A stretch of 46,666 nt of DNA from assembly GCA_021295715.1 (NCBI GenBank), contig JAGWBV010000023.1, forward strand, positions 1 to 46,666, written 5' to 3'. The notes below the pieces were generated by a model that did no database searches, was not told the origin of the DNA, and saw nothing but the letters and a program-made list of their open reading frames with translations. Positions 7,884-16,017 of this stretch are shown one piece after another. The DNA comes from Candidatus Poribacteria bacterium. GTDB taxonomy: Bacteria; Poribacteria; WGA-4E; WGA-3G. Position 1 is the first letter of the stretch, and every line of letters starts with the position of its first letter. The translations under genes and the position numbers were made by a program.

Positions 7884-9098
7884 TTAATCGTTGTTTTTCC
7901 GTCTGGACTTTACCGTCCCTAAAACCCGACATTTCGTTGCCGACAAAATTTCGTAGCGCACCCCACCCCAGGTAATTTTCCGCTGGAATACTGCATAGAG
8001 GGCGTTCAGGCCTCCGAGCAATAGCGAAACTGAAGCGACATAAGAGGTTACGCCAATTGTCTCCCGCATCTTCGGCATTTCGCGAAGCCATTTTGGTAGA
8101 TTTTTGGCGTAGAGCCTGTAACCAAATGCTTCCAGAAACGGAATGAAGACAATCGGCAGAAACCCGTCACGATAAAATAGGAGTGGAATCATTCCAAACA
8201 CACAGAGACTTTTCGGGAGAAGCACGATGAGGCTCGCGAGCCACTGCTTCCAAAGTCCCATGTGGAAGGTCATAATCATCTGGCGGTTCGTGAATTCCAC
8301 AATTTGGCGCCATGTCCGATTGGTGGTGCGTGTAATTGCTACGCAATCTGGGACAAAATGCACCTTGTGTTTAACATCTTTCATTGCCAAAGTCGTATTG
8401 TGATCTTCGATGGTGGCTTCTTCCCAGCGTTGAAGGATGTGTGCCTTCTCAAGCATCTCGCGTCGAAAGGCGTTAGAACCGCCCCAGACCATTGAGAGCG
8501 GATGATCACCTTGGAAACTCATCTGGAAGTTTACCCAGATGGCTTCCACCAGAGATGCGATATTCCATGTTTGCGGGAAATAGAAACGTCCACCCACGGT
8601 TGTCCCTATTTCTGGTTCTTGAAGCGGGTTCACAAGCAGCGTTAGCCAATCTTCGCGGATACCAACATCGGCATCTACAAACGCTATGACTTCGATATCA
8701 TCTGGGAGTTTTTCTATCGCTGTCATGAGGTTCTGCACCTTTTGTGAGCGTGGCAGTTTGTTATCAACGATATTCGGTGCTAACAACACGTGTGCATGCG
8801 GATGACCGTCAGCAATGTCGCACAGATATGGATAAGAGACATCGTGTCCTACGTCCGCTTTCTGATGTGTGACGAAGAAGACTTCATATTCACCCACATA
8901 CGTTTGATACAAGAGTCCTTCGGCGTGTTCTGCTGTGTCGGCATCCCATCCATAGTGAGGCGCGATGATTGCCACCTTTGGGGTGTAAGTCGGTCGATCC
9001 GCCCTACGTTCGCGCCGAGCGTACCGAAAGGACCGGCTAATAATCAGCAGTTCGATAATAACGAAAAAGTAAGCGGTTGCGATAATATAGATCTGCAT
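7884..9098 (-). CDS. Membrane glycosyltransferase, family 2 / ceramide glucosyltransferase-like
   Basis: A 404-residue GT-A-fold glycosyltransferase anchored in the membrane. An N-terminal helix (1-20) precedes the catalytic domain, with the nucleotide-binding strand KVAIIAPHYG, the metal-binding VDADVG (141-146), WGGSNAFRREML, an acidic TIEDHN (229-233) as the catalytic-base region, and FTNRQ in the place of the Q/RxxRW motif. Two or three C-terminal hydrophobic segments (about 285-335 and 350-385) follow. The order resembles GT21-type ceramide glucosyltransferases and HpnI-like enzymes, so a lipid acceptor is plausible but unproven. It lies 23 bp after the DUF4340 gene and may be the last gene of that operon. 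Confidence 0.9.
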   Translation of the reverse strand: MQIYIIATAYFFVIIELLIISRSFRYARRERRADRPTYTPKVAIIAPHYGWDADTAEHAEGLLYQTYVGEYEVFFVTHQKADVGHDVSYPYLCDIADGHPHAHVLLAPNIVDNKLPRSQKVQNLMTAIEKLPDDIEVIAFVDADVGIREDWLTLLVNPLQEPEIGTTVGGRFYFPQTWNIASLVEAIWVNFQMSFQGDHPLSMVWGGSNAFRREMLEKAHILQRWEEATIEDHNTTLAMKDVKHKVHFVPDCVAITRTTNRTWRQIVEFTNRQMIMTFHMGLWKQWLASLIVLLPKSLCVFGMIPLLFYRDGFLPIVFIPFLEAFGYRLYAKNLPKWLREMPKMRETIGVTSYVASVSLLLGGLNALYAVFQRKITWGGVRYEILSATKCRVLGTVKSRRKNND

Positions 9099-9121
9099 AG
9101 TGGTTGTTGGTTAACTGAAAA

Positions 9122-11023
9122 CTATTGCGGCGTCCGAAGCCGTGTAAGTGTAGTTTTCAGTTTCGGAACGAGTTCCGCATTAAGCAGAAAGATTAAATTC
9201 GGTTCGTGTTGAAGCCGAGCGTAAAAACGCCCGGATGCCTCTGTCGGGTTTCCAACTTGCAAGGTATACACCTTCTGATTCCGCAATTCGATGGTAATTT
9301 GGAACTGCGGGGTGCTGAAGCCTGTCACCGCATCGGTGAGTGCGGGTTCGCTCCGAACATAAGTGTCTGCCATCAGATCATCGAGTTCGTAGATGATAGC
9401 GTTAACTTCTGCGTTGTTCGCCTCTTCTTTCACCGGCGAGGTGAGTCGCCAGTTCGTCCCGAGGCGTTGGCATGTCAGCGAATCTTCTCCGTGCAAAGTG
9501 AACCGAATCGCGTCGTCAATGTGGAAGTTGAGAATCTGTTTATCTCTTAACCATGCCGCACCGAGCGCAATCTTGTCGATTAAATCGCGTTCGACACGGG
9601 CGATTTGATTGGACGGCTCGGCTCTAACGTAGACGGTTCCGTCTTCGGTAGAGTCTCCAATATGTAACACCGCTGGTTTTTCTTCACCACGTTGCGTAAA
9701 GGCAACCTCAATTGACGGTGACGCTAAGCCGTAAAACGCAAGGTTTTTCGGAGGCGTGTCAACAAAAGCAGCAGCTTCGAGGGAATCTACGCCAAAAATC
9801 AGATCATCCACCACTTTCGCATCTGCCTTCACTTTTCCTGTCGGGGTTTGTAATTCCCATGTATTATCAGAGTTTTTGGTGCAGACAGTCGTCTCCTGAT
9901 CCTGTTTGATTTGGATACGAATTGTATCCGTCCGTTGGAAGTCTATAATCCTTTTATCGCGCAGATCGAAAACAGATGTATTGAGAAGTCGATAGATGTC
10001 ATTGCTGACGGTGTAGATGGCGTCTTGGTGAACGGATTTGACGTAGACGTGTCCCAGAGTCCCATTTTCTGGCGGGACTTCTGCACCGATGTTAAGCCCG
10101 TAGATGCTATTTCCATCTGTCAGTTTTATCTGGACGCGTGGCGTGTCTAACCCGGTCCTTTCTAACTCCGCTGGCGTATTCGCGTCTGCTTGGTCGGCTT
10201 CAAATGTTGACACCTGCAATGAACGCAATTCCGAAAGAAGATTCTCAATTTCTTGGGTGTCTGCTTTTGCTTCGATCGGATGCGTGACACGCCATGTCCC
10301 ATCTCGCTTTTCGCAATTAAGGGTTGTATAGCCGTCAGCTTTCAGCAATCGGCTATCGGTAAGGAGGTTCTCTTTCTGACCGCTATTCCGCTGACCGCTG
10401 ACCGCTGATCGCTGATCGCTATTCCGCCCTATATCTCTGGACGCAAGCTGAATCTTAGACACCGTTTCCGCGTTGAACTTAATAACCGACGGGTCGCGGA
10501 GGTCTGTCGGGGATTTCGTCAGATCGTCAAGCGCACTGGATTCGATCAAAAAGATATGTGCTTCGGATCTCTCTTTGACATAGACAGAAAAATGAATCGC
10601 TTTCTTACCGATAGAAAAGGTTACCGCTGGTGATGCCTGTTCTGTCCACAGCGAAAGTATGATGCTCGGTATATCCAGACCGTACTCTGCCAGCGTTGTT
10701 ACCTCAAGCGTCTGCTTGATGCGTTTATTGAGTATGTCGTCTAACATTTGGTTCACTTTTTCACTGTCCGCATCTGCTTGAAAAGGGTTTTCCAATTGCC
10801 AGTTCCCAGACACACCTTTTACCAATTTCAGATCTTGGTATGCCTTATCCGCGAACATAACTTCCACCTGTTGGACCTTTTCTCGCGTTATACCGTAAAC
10901 CTGATGGATCGGCGGTTTTTCACTTGTTGATGCGTTCTCTGGCGATTCCTGAAAAAATAGGAAATACGCGCCCGCAATGCCTCCGAGGAGAACTATAATG
11001 ATAAGGGTCGTCCTGAAATTCAC
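9122..11023 (-). CDS. DUF4340 repeat protein with N-terminal membrane anchor
   Basis: A 633-residue protein with one N-terminal hydrophobic helix (about 5-23) and then about four DUF4340-type repeats, each containing W-x-L/V-x-x-P and a later xIGxxxxDGTVYV-like strand; the bulk should lie outside the membrane. It starts at GTG 11023 with GGAG upstream, and its first four bases overlap the stop of the GldG-like gene, so the two are translationally coupled. Such proteins accompany GldG-like auxiliary ABC components. Residues about 199-231 are encoded by a 7-bp-period repeat and look like low-complexity filler (Ser/Gln/Arg-rich), unlike the rest of the protein. Confidence 0.9.
   Translation of the reverse strand: MNFRTTLIIIVLLGGIAGAYFLFFQESPENASTSEKPPIHQVYGITREKVQQVEVMFADKAYQDLKLVKGVSGNWQLENPFQADADSEKVNQMLDDILNKRIKQTLEVTTLAEYGLDIPSIILSLWTEQASPAVTFSIGKKAIHFSVYVKERSEAHIFLIESSALDDLTKSPTDLRDPSVIKFNAETVSKIQLASRDIGRNSDQRSAVSGQRNSGQKENLLTDSRLLKADGYTTLNCEKRDGTWRVTHPIEAKADTQEIENLLSELRSLQVSTFEADQADANTPAELERTGLDTPRVQIKLTDGNSIYGLNIGAEVPPENGTLGHVYVKSVHQDAIYTVSNDIYRLLNTSVFDLRDKRIIDFQRTDTIRIQIKQDQETTVCTKNSDNTWELQTPTGKVKADAKVVDDLIFGVDSLEAAAFVDTPPKNLAFYGLASPSIEVAFTQRGEEKPAVLHIGDSTEDGTVYVRAEPSNQIARVERDLIDKIALGAAWLRDKQILNFHIDDAIRFTLHGEDSLTCQRLGTNWRLTSPVKEEANNAEVNAIIYELDDLMADTYVRSEPALTDAVTGFSTPQFQITIELRNQKVYTLQVGNPTEASGRFYARLQHEPNLIFLLNAELVPKLKTTLTRLRTPQ
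10331..10426. repeat. Heptanucleotide repeat inside the DUF4340 coding sequence
   Basis: Units related to AGCGATC / AGCGGTC on the minus strand follow one another with a 7-bp period (clearest at 10376-10426; degenerate at 10331-10360). The same type of array occurs between genes at 14338-14371, 29054-29145 and 42546-42566. Here it is in frame and adds about 32 residues between DUF4340 repeats. Confidence 0.75.
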
Positions 11024-12615
11024 GCGTCCTCTCCTTTACGGCGTTGCCACCAAACGATAAGTCCAGCGAGAAAGACGGTTGAAGGTATCAGGAATACAGA
11101 TGTTATTTGAACTAAACGTGTATCGTGAACGCGCATTTGGCGCAGCGTTTGCCCCTGTAAGTCGATAGGACGGATCGCGATGAGATCCTCTTCTAATGTA
11201 AGCCAATTGATTGTAGAGAGAAAGAGGTCGCGGTTTGCCTCTCGGAAAGCCGCATTCGCTGCGAAATCTGAGTCCCCAAAAACAACGATTCGCGTCGGAC
11301 CGCGTGCGGCATTCCCATCGCTGTTTTGTTCGGCTTTTTTCTCAGCGGCAACGGCAACAGATACCGGGGGCGGCAGGTCTGTGCCGGGCGTGTAAGTAAA
11401 CGATCCACTGAACGTGCCATCCGTGTCGCGTTGCTTTTCGCCCCAGCTGTCGTCTGTGCCACCAACGGTTTTGGCAAGCGATTTGACGCTGAGGTGCGAG
11501 ACGCTATCTGCTATCGGTGTGACAGAGCGGGTCACAGGAAATGCGACAGGATCTCTCATCGCACGCGTAATCTCGTGCAGTTCAAACCCTGGGACCGGTG
11601 CGCGGGGTCCGAACAGCGGTACGAACTGGGTCTCGTCGATGACAATATCATTTCCGATCGCGATTCCCCATCTCCTCATGAGTCGAACGAGTCCTCTGTT
11701 TGCATCTTCTGCGGAGGCTAACGACGGATCGAGCATCAAGAACAATTTTCCATTACGCCTTAAGTATTTCGCCACTATGTTAATTTCATTAGCCGTCAAG
11801 GCGGTTTTTGGACCGGCGATGACAAGCAATTCACAATCCGCTGGAATGTCCGGTTCTGTCAAGAGCGAAAGGGAAAACGCCGCATAGTTCTGATTCTCTA
11901 ACTCCGTCCGAACTTCACTATATCCGTCATTATTGAAATCACCGATTTCATGTTCTTTGTGACCCACAAGGAAGTAAACCTTTTTCGTCTCCTCTCGGAT
12001 GAGTTTAAGAATCGCACTCGTGAATTTCTGTTCCTCAACCGCTCCGACTTTTTCGTATCGGTCCTCGCTATCGAAAATGATTGTCCCATCGTATCGCAGT
12101 TGATATCTGGTGCTCAGTTGGAGGTCGATGTAAGGATTTTTAAATGAAAAGGTTAAAAGTTCAGTTTCACGCTGGTACAATTCTAATATATCTTTCGCAC
12201 GAGCCGCTGACTGTGAGGTTTCGTCGCTGAAAAACGCTATGACCCGGATTTCCTTTTTAAGGTCTTTGAGAACGGTCTGCGTTTGTTCCGAAAGCGTGTA
12301 AAGCTGCAACTTTGTTAAATCTATCTGTTTATCAAACTGACGGACAACAATAGCATTGACAAAAACCACAATGCCGATAACTCCAACGATACTTAAAGCG
12401 ACGTTCGCTCCGTAACGCGCTTGGCGGCTGATGAAGAAATTCCTAAAATCAGTGAATCGTAAGCATGCGAAAATGCCGAGTGAGATCAGCGCGAGCAAGA
12501 GGCAGATCCAAAAAACGAGCCTCGCTTGAAAGAGCCAACTGGCGATCGCAATGAAACTGAAAATTAGCGTTAGGAAACCGAGGAGCGGACCTGTCACCCT
12601 TTTGTTGGCTTCCAT
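11020..12615 (-). CDS. GldG-like ABC transporter auxiliary protein
   Basis: A 531-residue membrane protein of the GldG / ABC-transporter-auxiliary (PF09822-like) type. Two hydrophobic helices near the N-terminus (about 10-52), a third (about 72-91), a large soluble domain typical of the family (YTLSEQTQTVLKDLKKEIRVIAFFSDE) and a C-terminal helix (about 505-522) are visible. In Bacteroidetes GldG works with GldA and GldF in gliding motility; outside that group the role is undefined. It starts 3 bp after the permease gene ends, with GGAGG upstream of ATG 12615, and overlaps the DUF4340 gene by 4 bp. Confidence 0.92.
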   Translation of the reverse strand: MEANKRVTGPLLGFLTLIFSFIAIASWLFQARLVFWICLLLALISLGIFACLRFTDFRNFFISRQARYGANVALSIVGVIGIVVFVNAIVVRQFDKQIDLTKLQLYTLSEQTQTVLKDLKKEIRVIAFFSDETSQSAARAKDILELYQRETELLTFSFKNPYIDLQLSTRYQLRYDGTIIFDSEDRYEKVGAVEEQKFTSAILKLIREETKKVYFLVGHKEHEIGDFNNDGYSEVRTELENQNYAAFSLSLLTEPDIPADCELLVIAGPKTALTANEINIVAKYLRRNGKLFLMLDPSLASAEDANRGLVRLMRRWGIAIGNDIVIDETQFVPLFGPRAPVPGFELHEITRAMRDPVAFPVTRSVTPIADSVSHLSVKSLAKTVGGTDDSWGEKQRDTDGTFSGSFTYTPGTDLPPPVSVAVAAEKKAEQNSDGNAARGPTRIVVFGDSDFAANAAFREANRDLFLSTINWLTLEEDLIAIRPIDLQGQTLRQMRVHDTRLVQITSVFLIPSTVFLAGLIVWWQRRKGEDA

Positions 12616-12618
12616 GTT

Positions 12619-13344
12619 CTACCTCCACTTTGATGATTCAATCGACTTGAACGTCGCAAATAAGCAGACACATGTGAAACTGACGTAGTAAATAACGTCT
12701 TTCAAAAGGATGATACCGCGTGAGAAATCTCGGTAGTGTTCAGGAAGCGACAGGTAACTCAGGAATTTCGTTATCGGTCCACCGCGGGCTGAGAGTGAAC
12801 CGATCACCCATAATGTTATGAGGATGCCAAAACTTGTCAACGCCGCGACGAGTTGGTTTTTACACATTGACGACATCAGCAAACCTAATGCCAGAAAGGA
12901 GGAACTGATGAGGAGGATACCGAGATAACCGCTGATGAGGAGTCCGCCGTCCAAATAACCGAAGCGTTGGGTCAGGAGTGGAAACAGAAGCGTTAAGCCA
13001 AGCATAATAAGGACCAATGTGCAACTCGCCAAAAATTTGCCGAGAACCACTTGTCCGTCTGTGATTGGGGAGGTAAGAAGGAGTTCAATCGTTCCCGATT
13101 TCCGTTCTTCCGCAAAGAGTTTCATTGTCAGCACTGGCGTAAAAAAGAGTAAAACAATCGCCATGTTACCGAAGAGTGTTTCCATCACATATCCACCGGT
13201 TCCGCCGACGTTGCTGGCACTGATGAGCAGGATGGAGAACAGGAACCCCGAAATCGCTGTAAAGACAAAGCAGACGAAATAGGCGATCGGTGAAACGAAA
13301 TAGGTATAGAGTTCTTTTGTGCAAACGGCAAAAATATTTCTCAT
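12619..13344 (-). CDS. ABC-2 type permease (GldF-like)
   Basis: The membrane component of an ABC transporter, 241 residues with about six hydrophobic segments. The N-terminus MRNIFAVCTKELYTYFVSPIA and the MKLFAEERKSGTIELLLTSPI segment are characteristic of ABC-2/GldF permeases. ATG 13344 is chosen by this similarity; a TTG 12 codons upstream has no ribosome binding site. It is the first gene of a permease - GldG-like - DUF4340 operon. The ATP-binding partner (GldA-like) is not beside it and must be encoded elsewhere if the transporter works. Confidence 0.92.
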   Translation of the reverse strand: MRNIFAVCTKELYTYFVSPIAYFVCFVFTAISGFLFSILLISASNVGGTGGYVMETLFGNMAIVLLFFTPVLTMKLFAEERKSGTIELLLTSPITDGQVVLGKFLASCTLVLIMLGLTLLFPLLTQRFGYLDGGLLISGYLGILLISSSFLALGLLMSSMCKNQLVAALTSFGILITLWVIGSLSARGGPITKFLSYLSLPEHYRDFSRGIILLKDVIYYVSFTCVCLFATFKSIESSKWR

Positions 13345-13447
13345 TATTTTTCTTGCATCGCCACGCGTGGAGATAGGCAATTAGGGCGTTAGCGGTTTTC
13401 GCTTAAGGTCCGCACGCGCCGTTGTTGCATACTACTGGCATTTTTTT

Positions 13448-14191
13448 CTATGCACCTCTCGCAAATTGTTTCCGAACTTTTCCAACGAAGAAGGGACCGA
13501 GGGATTCGATGTATTTCGTGGTCTGCTCCGTTTGACGCATATCCTGTATCAAGCGCGATAACGGATGTAGATCGGGACCAACCAATCCAATAACGAATTC
13601 GTTGTCGTTTGTATCTAATCCGAAACATGCGAGTCGGATGTCACTGGCGTATCCACCCGCGGCGTAACTACGACCGAGCAAGGCGTGTTCGCCTAAGATT
13701 CGACCCCGCTCACGGTATTCGAGACGATAGAACTCAGATTTTCGGCGCAGTGGATACCAAATCGCCCACGGAAACTCAGGATTGAGAACGTTTTGGAGGG
13801 GTCTGTTGAGGAGCCACTCTTCCAGATTCGGTTCTCTGCCACTTGAATACGTTCGACCTGTCATCGTCATTTCTGGACGATATGCGAGTTTCGGCGCGTC
13901 CTGTGCTTTTACGAGTAGGGCGCGTGACTCTGCCATTAACACCGCTGGGTCTTCTGCAATGAACAGCACACCGATCCCTGTCGGATGGTTTAAATCGTCG
14001 TATAGGACCGCGTTGAGACTTCCTTTCTCAAGTATTTTAACGAGAAGTCTGTGATCATAGCATTCTTTAAAGATGTGCAGTTGAAAGAACAAACGTCGGT
14101 CGCTCACCTGCAGTTTTCCGTCGATGGGCGCGCCGACTTCTTGGATATCCGGTGGTTCAGGACGTTGTGGCTTCTTCTGTTCGGTATTCAT
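13448..14191 (-). CDS. Chlorite dismutase / HemQ-family heme protein
   Basis: A 247-residue member of the chlorite dismutase family. The C-terminal half matches well: EHALLGRSYA, with His169 in the position of the proximal heme ligand, GLDTNDNEFVIGLVGPD, and RQTEQTTKYIESLGPFFVGK. Relatives are coproheme decarboxylases (HemQ, the last step of coproporphyrin-dependent heme synthesis), chlorite dismutases or dye-type peroxidases. No chlorate genes are nearby, so a heme role is more likely; this is inference. ATG 14191 is chosen because the 22 codons before it look non-coding, although no Shine-Dalgarno sequence is visible. The first about 25 residues are Pro/Lys-rich. Confidence 0.87.
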   Translation of the reverse strand: MNTEQKKPQRPEPPDIQEVGAPIDGKLQVSDRRLFFQLHIFKECYDHRLLVKILEKGSLNAVLYDDLNHPTGIGVLFIAEDPAVLMAESRALLVKAQDAPKLAYRPEMTMTGRTYSSGREPNLEEWLLNRPLQNVLNPEFPWAIWYPLRRKSEFYRLEYRERGRILGEHALLGRSYAAGGYASDIRLACFGLDTNDNEFVIGLVGPDLHPLSRLIQDMRQTEQTTKYIESLGPFFVGKVRKQFARGA

Positions 14192-14261
14192 AAATTTAGG
14201 GTGAATCCAAAAAAATAGACATTTCAATGGGCTGTTAGAACGATGGTGCTCTACCACCGCT

Positions 14262-14283
14262 GGCGAGGTTTCCTAACCTCGCC
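14262..14283. repeat. Palindromic intergenic repeat
   Basis: A perfect 9-bp stem GGCGAGGTT / AACCTCGCC with a 4-nt loop. It is followed by an AT-rich tail (CAATTAAT, ending in ATATAAT near 14330) like the ones after the palindromes at 58 and 37934. It lies between the ClpX-like and HemQ-like genes. Confidence 0.7.
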
Positions 14284-14337
14284 GTTACTAAGTTCCAATT
14301 AATCCAAAATCTACCATATAATGGTTTTTCGCTTTAT

Positions 14338-14371
14338 GACTGATGGCTGACGGCTGATCGCCGACTGCTAT
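14338..14371. repeat. Heptanucleotide repeat array
   Basis: About five degenerate 7-bp units (GACTGAT, GGCTGAC, GGCTGAT, CGCCGAC, TGCTATA) lie 3 bp beyond the stop codon of the ClpX-like gene. They are related to the arrays at 10331, 29054 and 42546. Confidence 0.65.
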
Positions 14372-14373
14372 AT

Positions 14374-15939
14374 TCAACGCTTTGTCGTGTACGACTCGCG
14401 AATCCACTCTTCGAGCACCTGATCGGGATTTTCCAAAACAGCCTTTGGGAAAGTGAATGTGGATTGTCCTGTGTTCTGTTTAATTAGGTTTAACCCGTGC
14501 TGGTAGCTGCCGAGGAGTTGGTCGCAGACCTGCTGGACTGTTTGTGCGTCTGCAATCGCACGTTCACAAATAAGCGCAGTTGCCTCATCGTCGAACTGAA
14601 TTTGCAGTTGATGTTCTGCGTAGAACTGTGCTTCATACCGGCGAACCTGTTCATACATCACTGTCCTGTGGTTGTAGTCGGCGTCTCCGATGATTCGCTT
14701 GAGTTCCACATCAGGCGCATCGACAACTTCAGTGGTGACAACAAATTCCTCGACACCCGTGGACGGAAGTTCAAATTTATAGTTGCGCAGAACCTTTTCG
14801 CAGACCGTCATTAAAGCACGCGCTCCTGTTTTTTGCGCAATCGCTTTTTCGGCGATTCTTCGTAAACCGCAGTCTGAAAACAGGGTCGTGATGCCATACG
14901 CGCGAAACGCGTTTTCATATTGTCGGATAATGGAGCCTTCGGAGTGTTTCAGGATATAGAAAAGGTCATCTACGCCGAGTTCCGTACAAATGACGTGTAC
15001 AGGCAGGCGTCCGATAAATTCGGGTTCAAAGCCGAAGTCGATGAAGTCTTTCGGTGTAACGTTCTCGAAATACTGGGTCGTATCGTCGGTTTGGCTGGTA
15101 ATCTCAGCGTTGAAGCCGATTTTGTTTTGATGCATACGGTTCTTGATAATATCTACCATACCCGTGAACGCACCACTGATGATGAAAAGGATATGCCGTG
15201 TATTGATAACCTCTTTCTCGACCTTGCCGCTTTTCTGGAATTCCATAGCGGCACGCATCTGCGAGGCGACATCGTTTCCGCTACGCAGATCGACTTCGGT
15301 TTCCTCCATCAATTTGAGGAGCCCAATCTGCACGCCACGTCCACTCACATCGCGTCCCATAATATTTGGCGGTGTCGAGATTTTGTCGGCTTCGTCGAGA
15401 TAGATGATGCCGTATTGCGCCAATTCGAGGTTATCTTCGGCTTGGGTTACCAACTCACGGATGAGGTCGTCAACGTTCGCACCGACGTAACCTGTTTCAC
15501 TGAATCGGGTCGCATCCGCTTTGACGAACGGCACGCCGATGAGTTTGGCGATGTGTCGGATGAGGTAGGTCTTACCGACGCCGGTCGGTCCGAGCATGAC
15601 GATGTTCTGTTTGGAGTAATCAGCCTCCGCAGCATCTGGATTTTCGTGGCATTCTCGGACGTGATTGTAGTGGTCACAGACAGCGATCGCGAGTGCCTTC
15701 TTTGCCTCGTCTTGTTTAATCACATATCGGTCGAGGTATTGTTTAATCTCCTTCGGTTTGAGGTCGAACTTCAGATCGAAGGTTTTTTTCGGCTCAGGTG
15801 CTTCTTCTTCTGCTTCAGACGACAGATCATCTGCAGATGCGTTAATTAAACGGACGCTCCCGCCGTATTTCTGTTGAACGAATTCTTGGAATTCCTTTTC
15901 AATTTCTTCGGGTGTGGGTACCTTCTTATTTGTGCTCAT
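14374..15939 (-). CDS. ClpX-like AAA+ ATPase without zinc-binding domain
   Basis: A 521-residue AAA+ unfoldase-like protein, about 100 residues longer than ClpX. The N-terminal zinc finger of ClpX is absent; residues 1-60 are acidic and unstructured-looking. The Walker A motif GPTGVGKT (117-124), pore loop GYVG (150-153), Walker B IIYLDEAD (178-185) and the IGF tripeptide (274-276), which in ClpX docks on ClpP, are present. GARAL near 370 fits sensor 2. A C-terminal extension of about 110 residues (EQVRRYEAQFYAEHQLQ onward) has no assigned function. No clpP gene is adjacent. It probably unfolds proteins for degradation or remodelling with a different adaptor. No clear Shine-Dalgarno sequence is seen. 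Confidence 0.92.
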   Translation of the reverse strand: MSTNKKVPTPEEIEKEFQEFVQQKYGGSVRLINASADDLSSEAEEEAPEPKKTFDLKFDLKPKEIKQYLDRYVIKQDEAKKALAIAVCDHYNHVRECHENPDAAEADYSKQNIVMLGPTGVGKTYLIRHIAKLIGVPFVKADATRFSETGYVGANVDDLIRELVTQAEDNLELAQYGIIYLDEADKISTPPNIMGRDVSGRGVQIGLLKLMEETEVDLRSGNDVASQMRAAMEFQKSGKVEKEVINTRHILFIISGAFTGMVDIIKNRMHQNKIGFNAEITSQTDDTTQYFENVTPKDFIDFGFEPEFIGRLPVHVICTELGVDDLFYILKHSEGSIIRQYENAFRAYGITTLFSDCGLRRIAEKAIAQKTGARALMTVCEKVLRNYKFELPSTGVEEFVVTTEVVDAPDVELKRIIGDADYNHRTVMYEQVRRYEAQFYAEHQLQIQFDDEATALICERAIADAQTVQQVCDQLLGSYQHGLNLIKQNTGQSTFTFPKAVLENPDQVLEEWIRESYTTKR

Positions 15940-15960
15940 GACTATATACTACCTATCTTC

Positions 15961-15987
15961 TGTAGGAGGGAACTCCGATTCCCGACT
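15961..15987. repeat. 27-bp dispersed repeat, copy 1
   Basis: This sequence begins TGTAGGAGGGAACTCC and is identical over 27 bp to 32930-32956. It contains a GGGAA / TTCCC stem. It lies in the 78-bp gap between the MetE-like and ClpX-like genes. Confidence 0.75.
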
Positions 15988-16017
15988 CTCCTTCTAAAAT
16001 GGGAAACCGAACCTAAT

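Noticed and set aside
14920-15849. A 309-codon open frame on the plus strand
   Set aside because: It lies entirely antisense to the ClpX-like gene, which has clear motifs. The frame is open because of codon use in that gene and encodes no recognisable domain.
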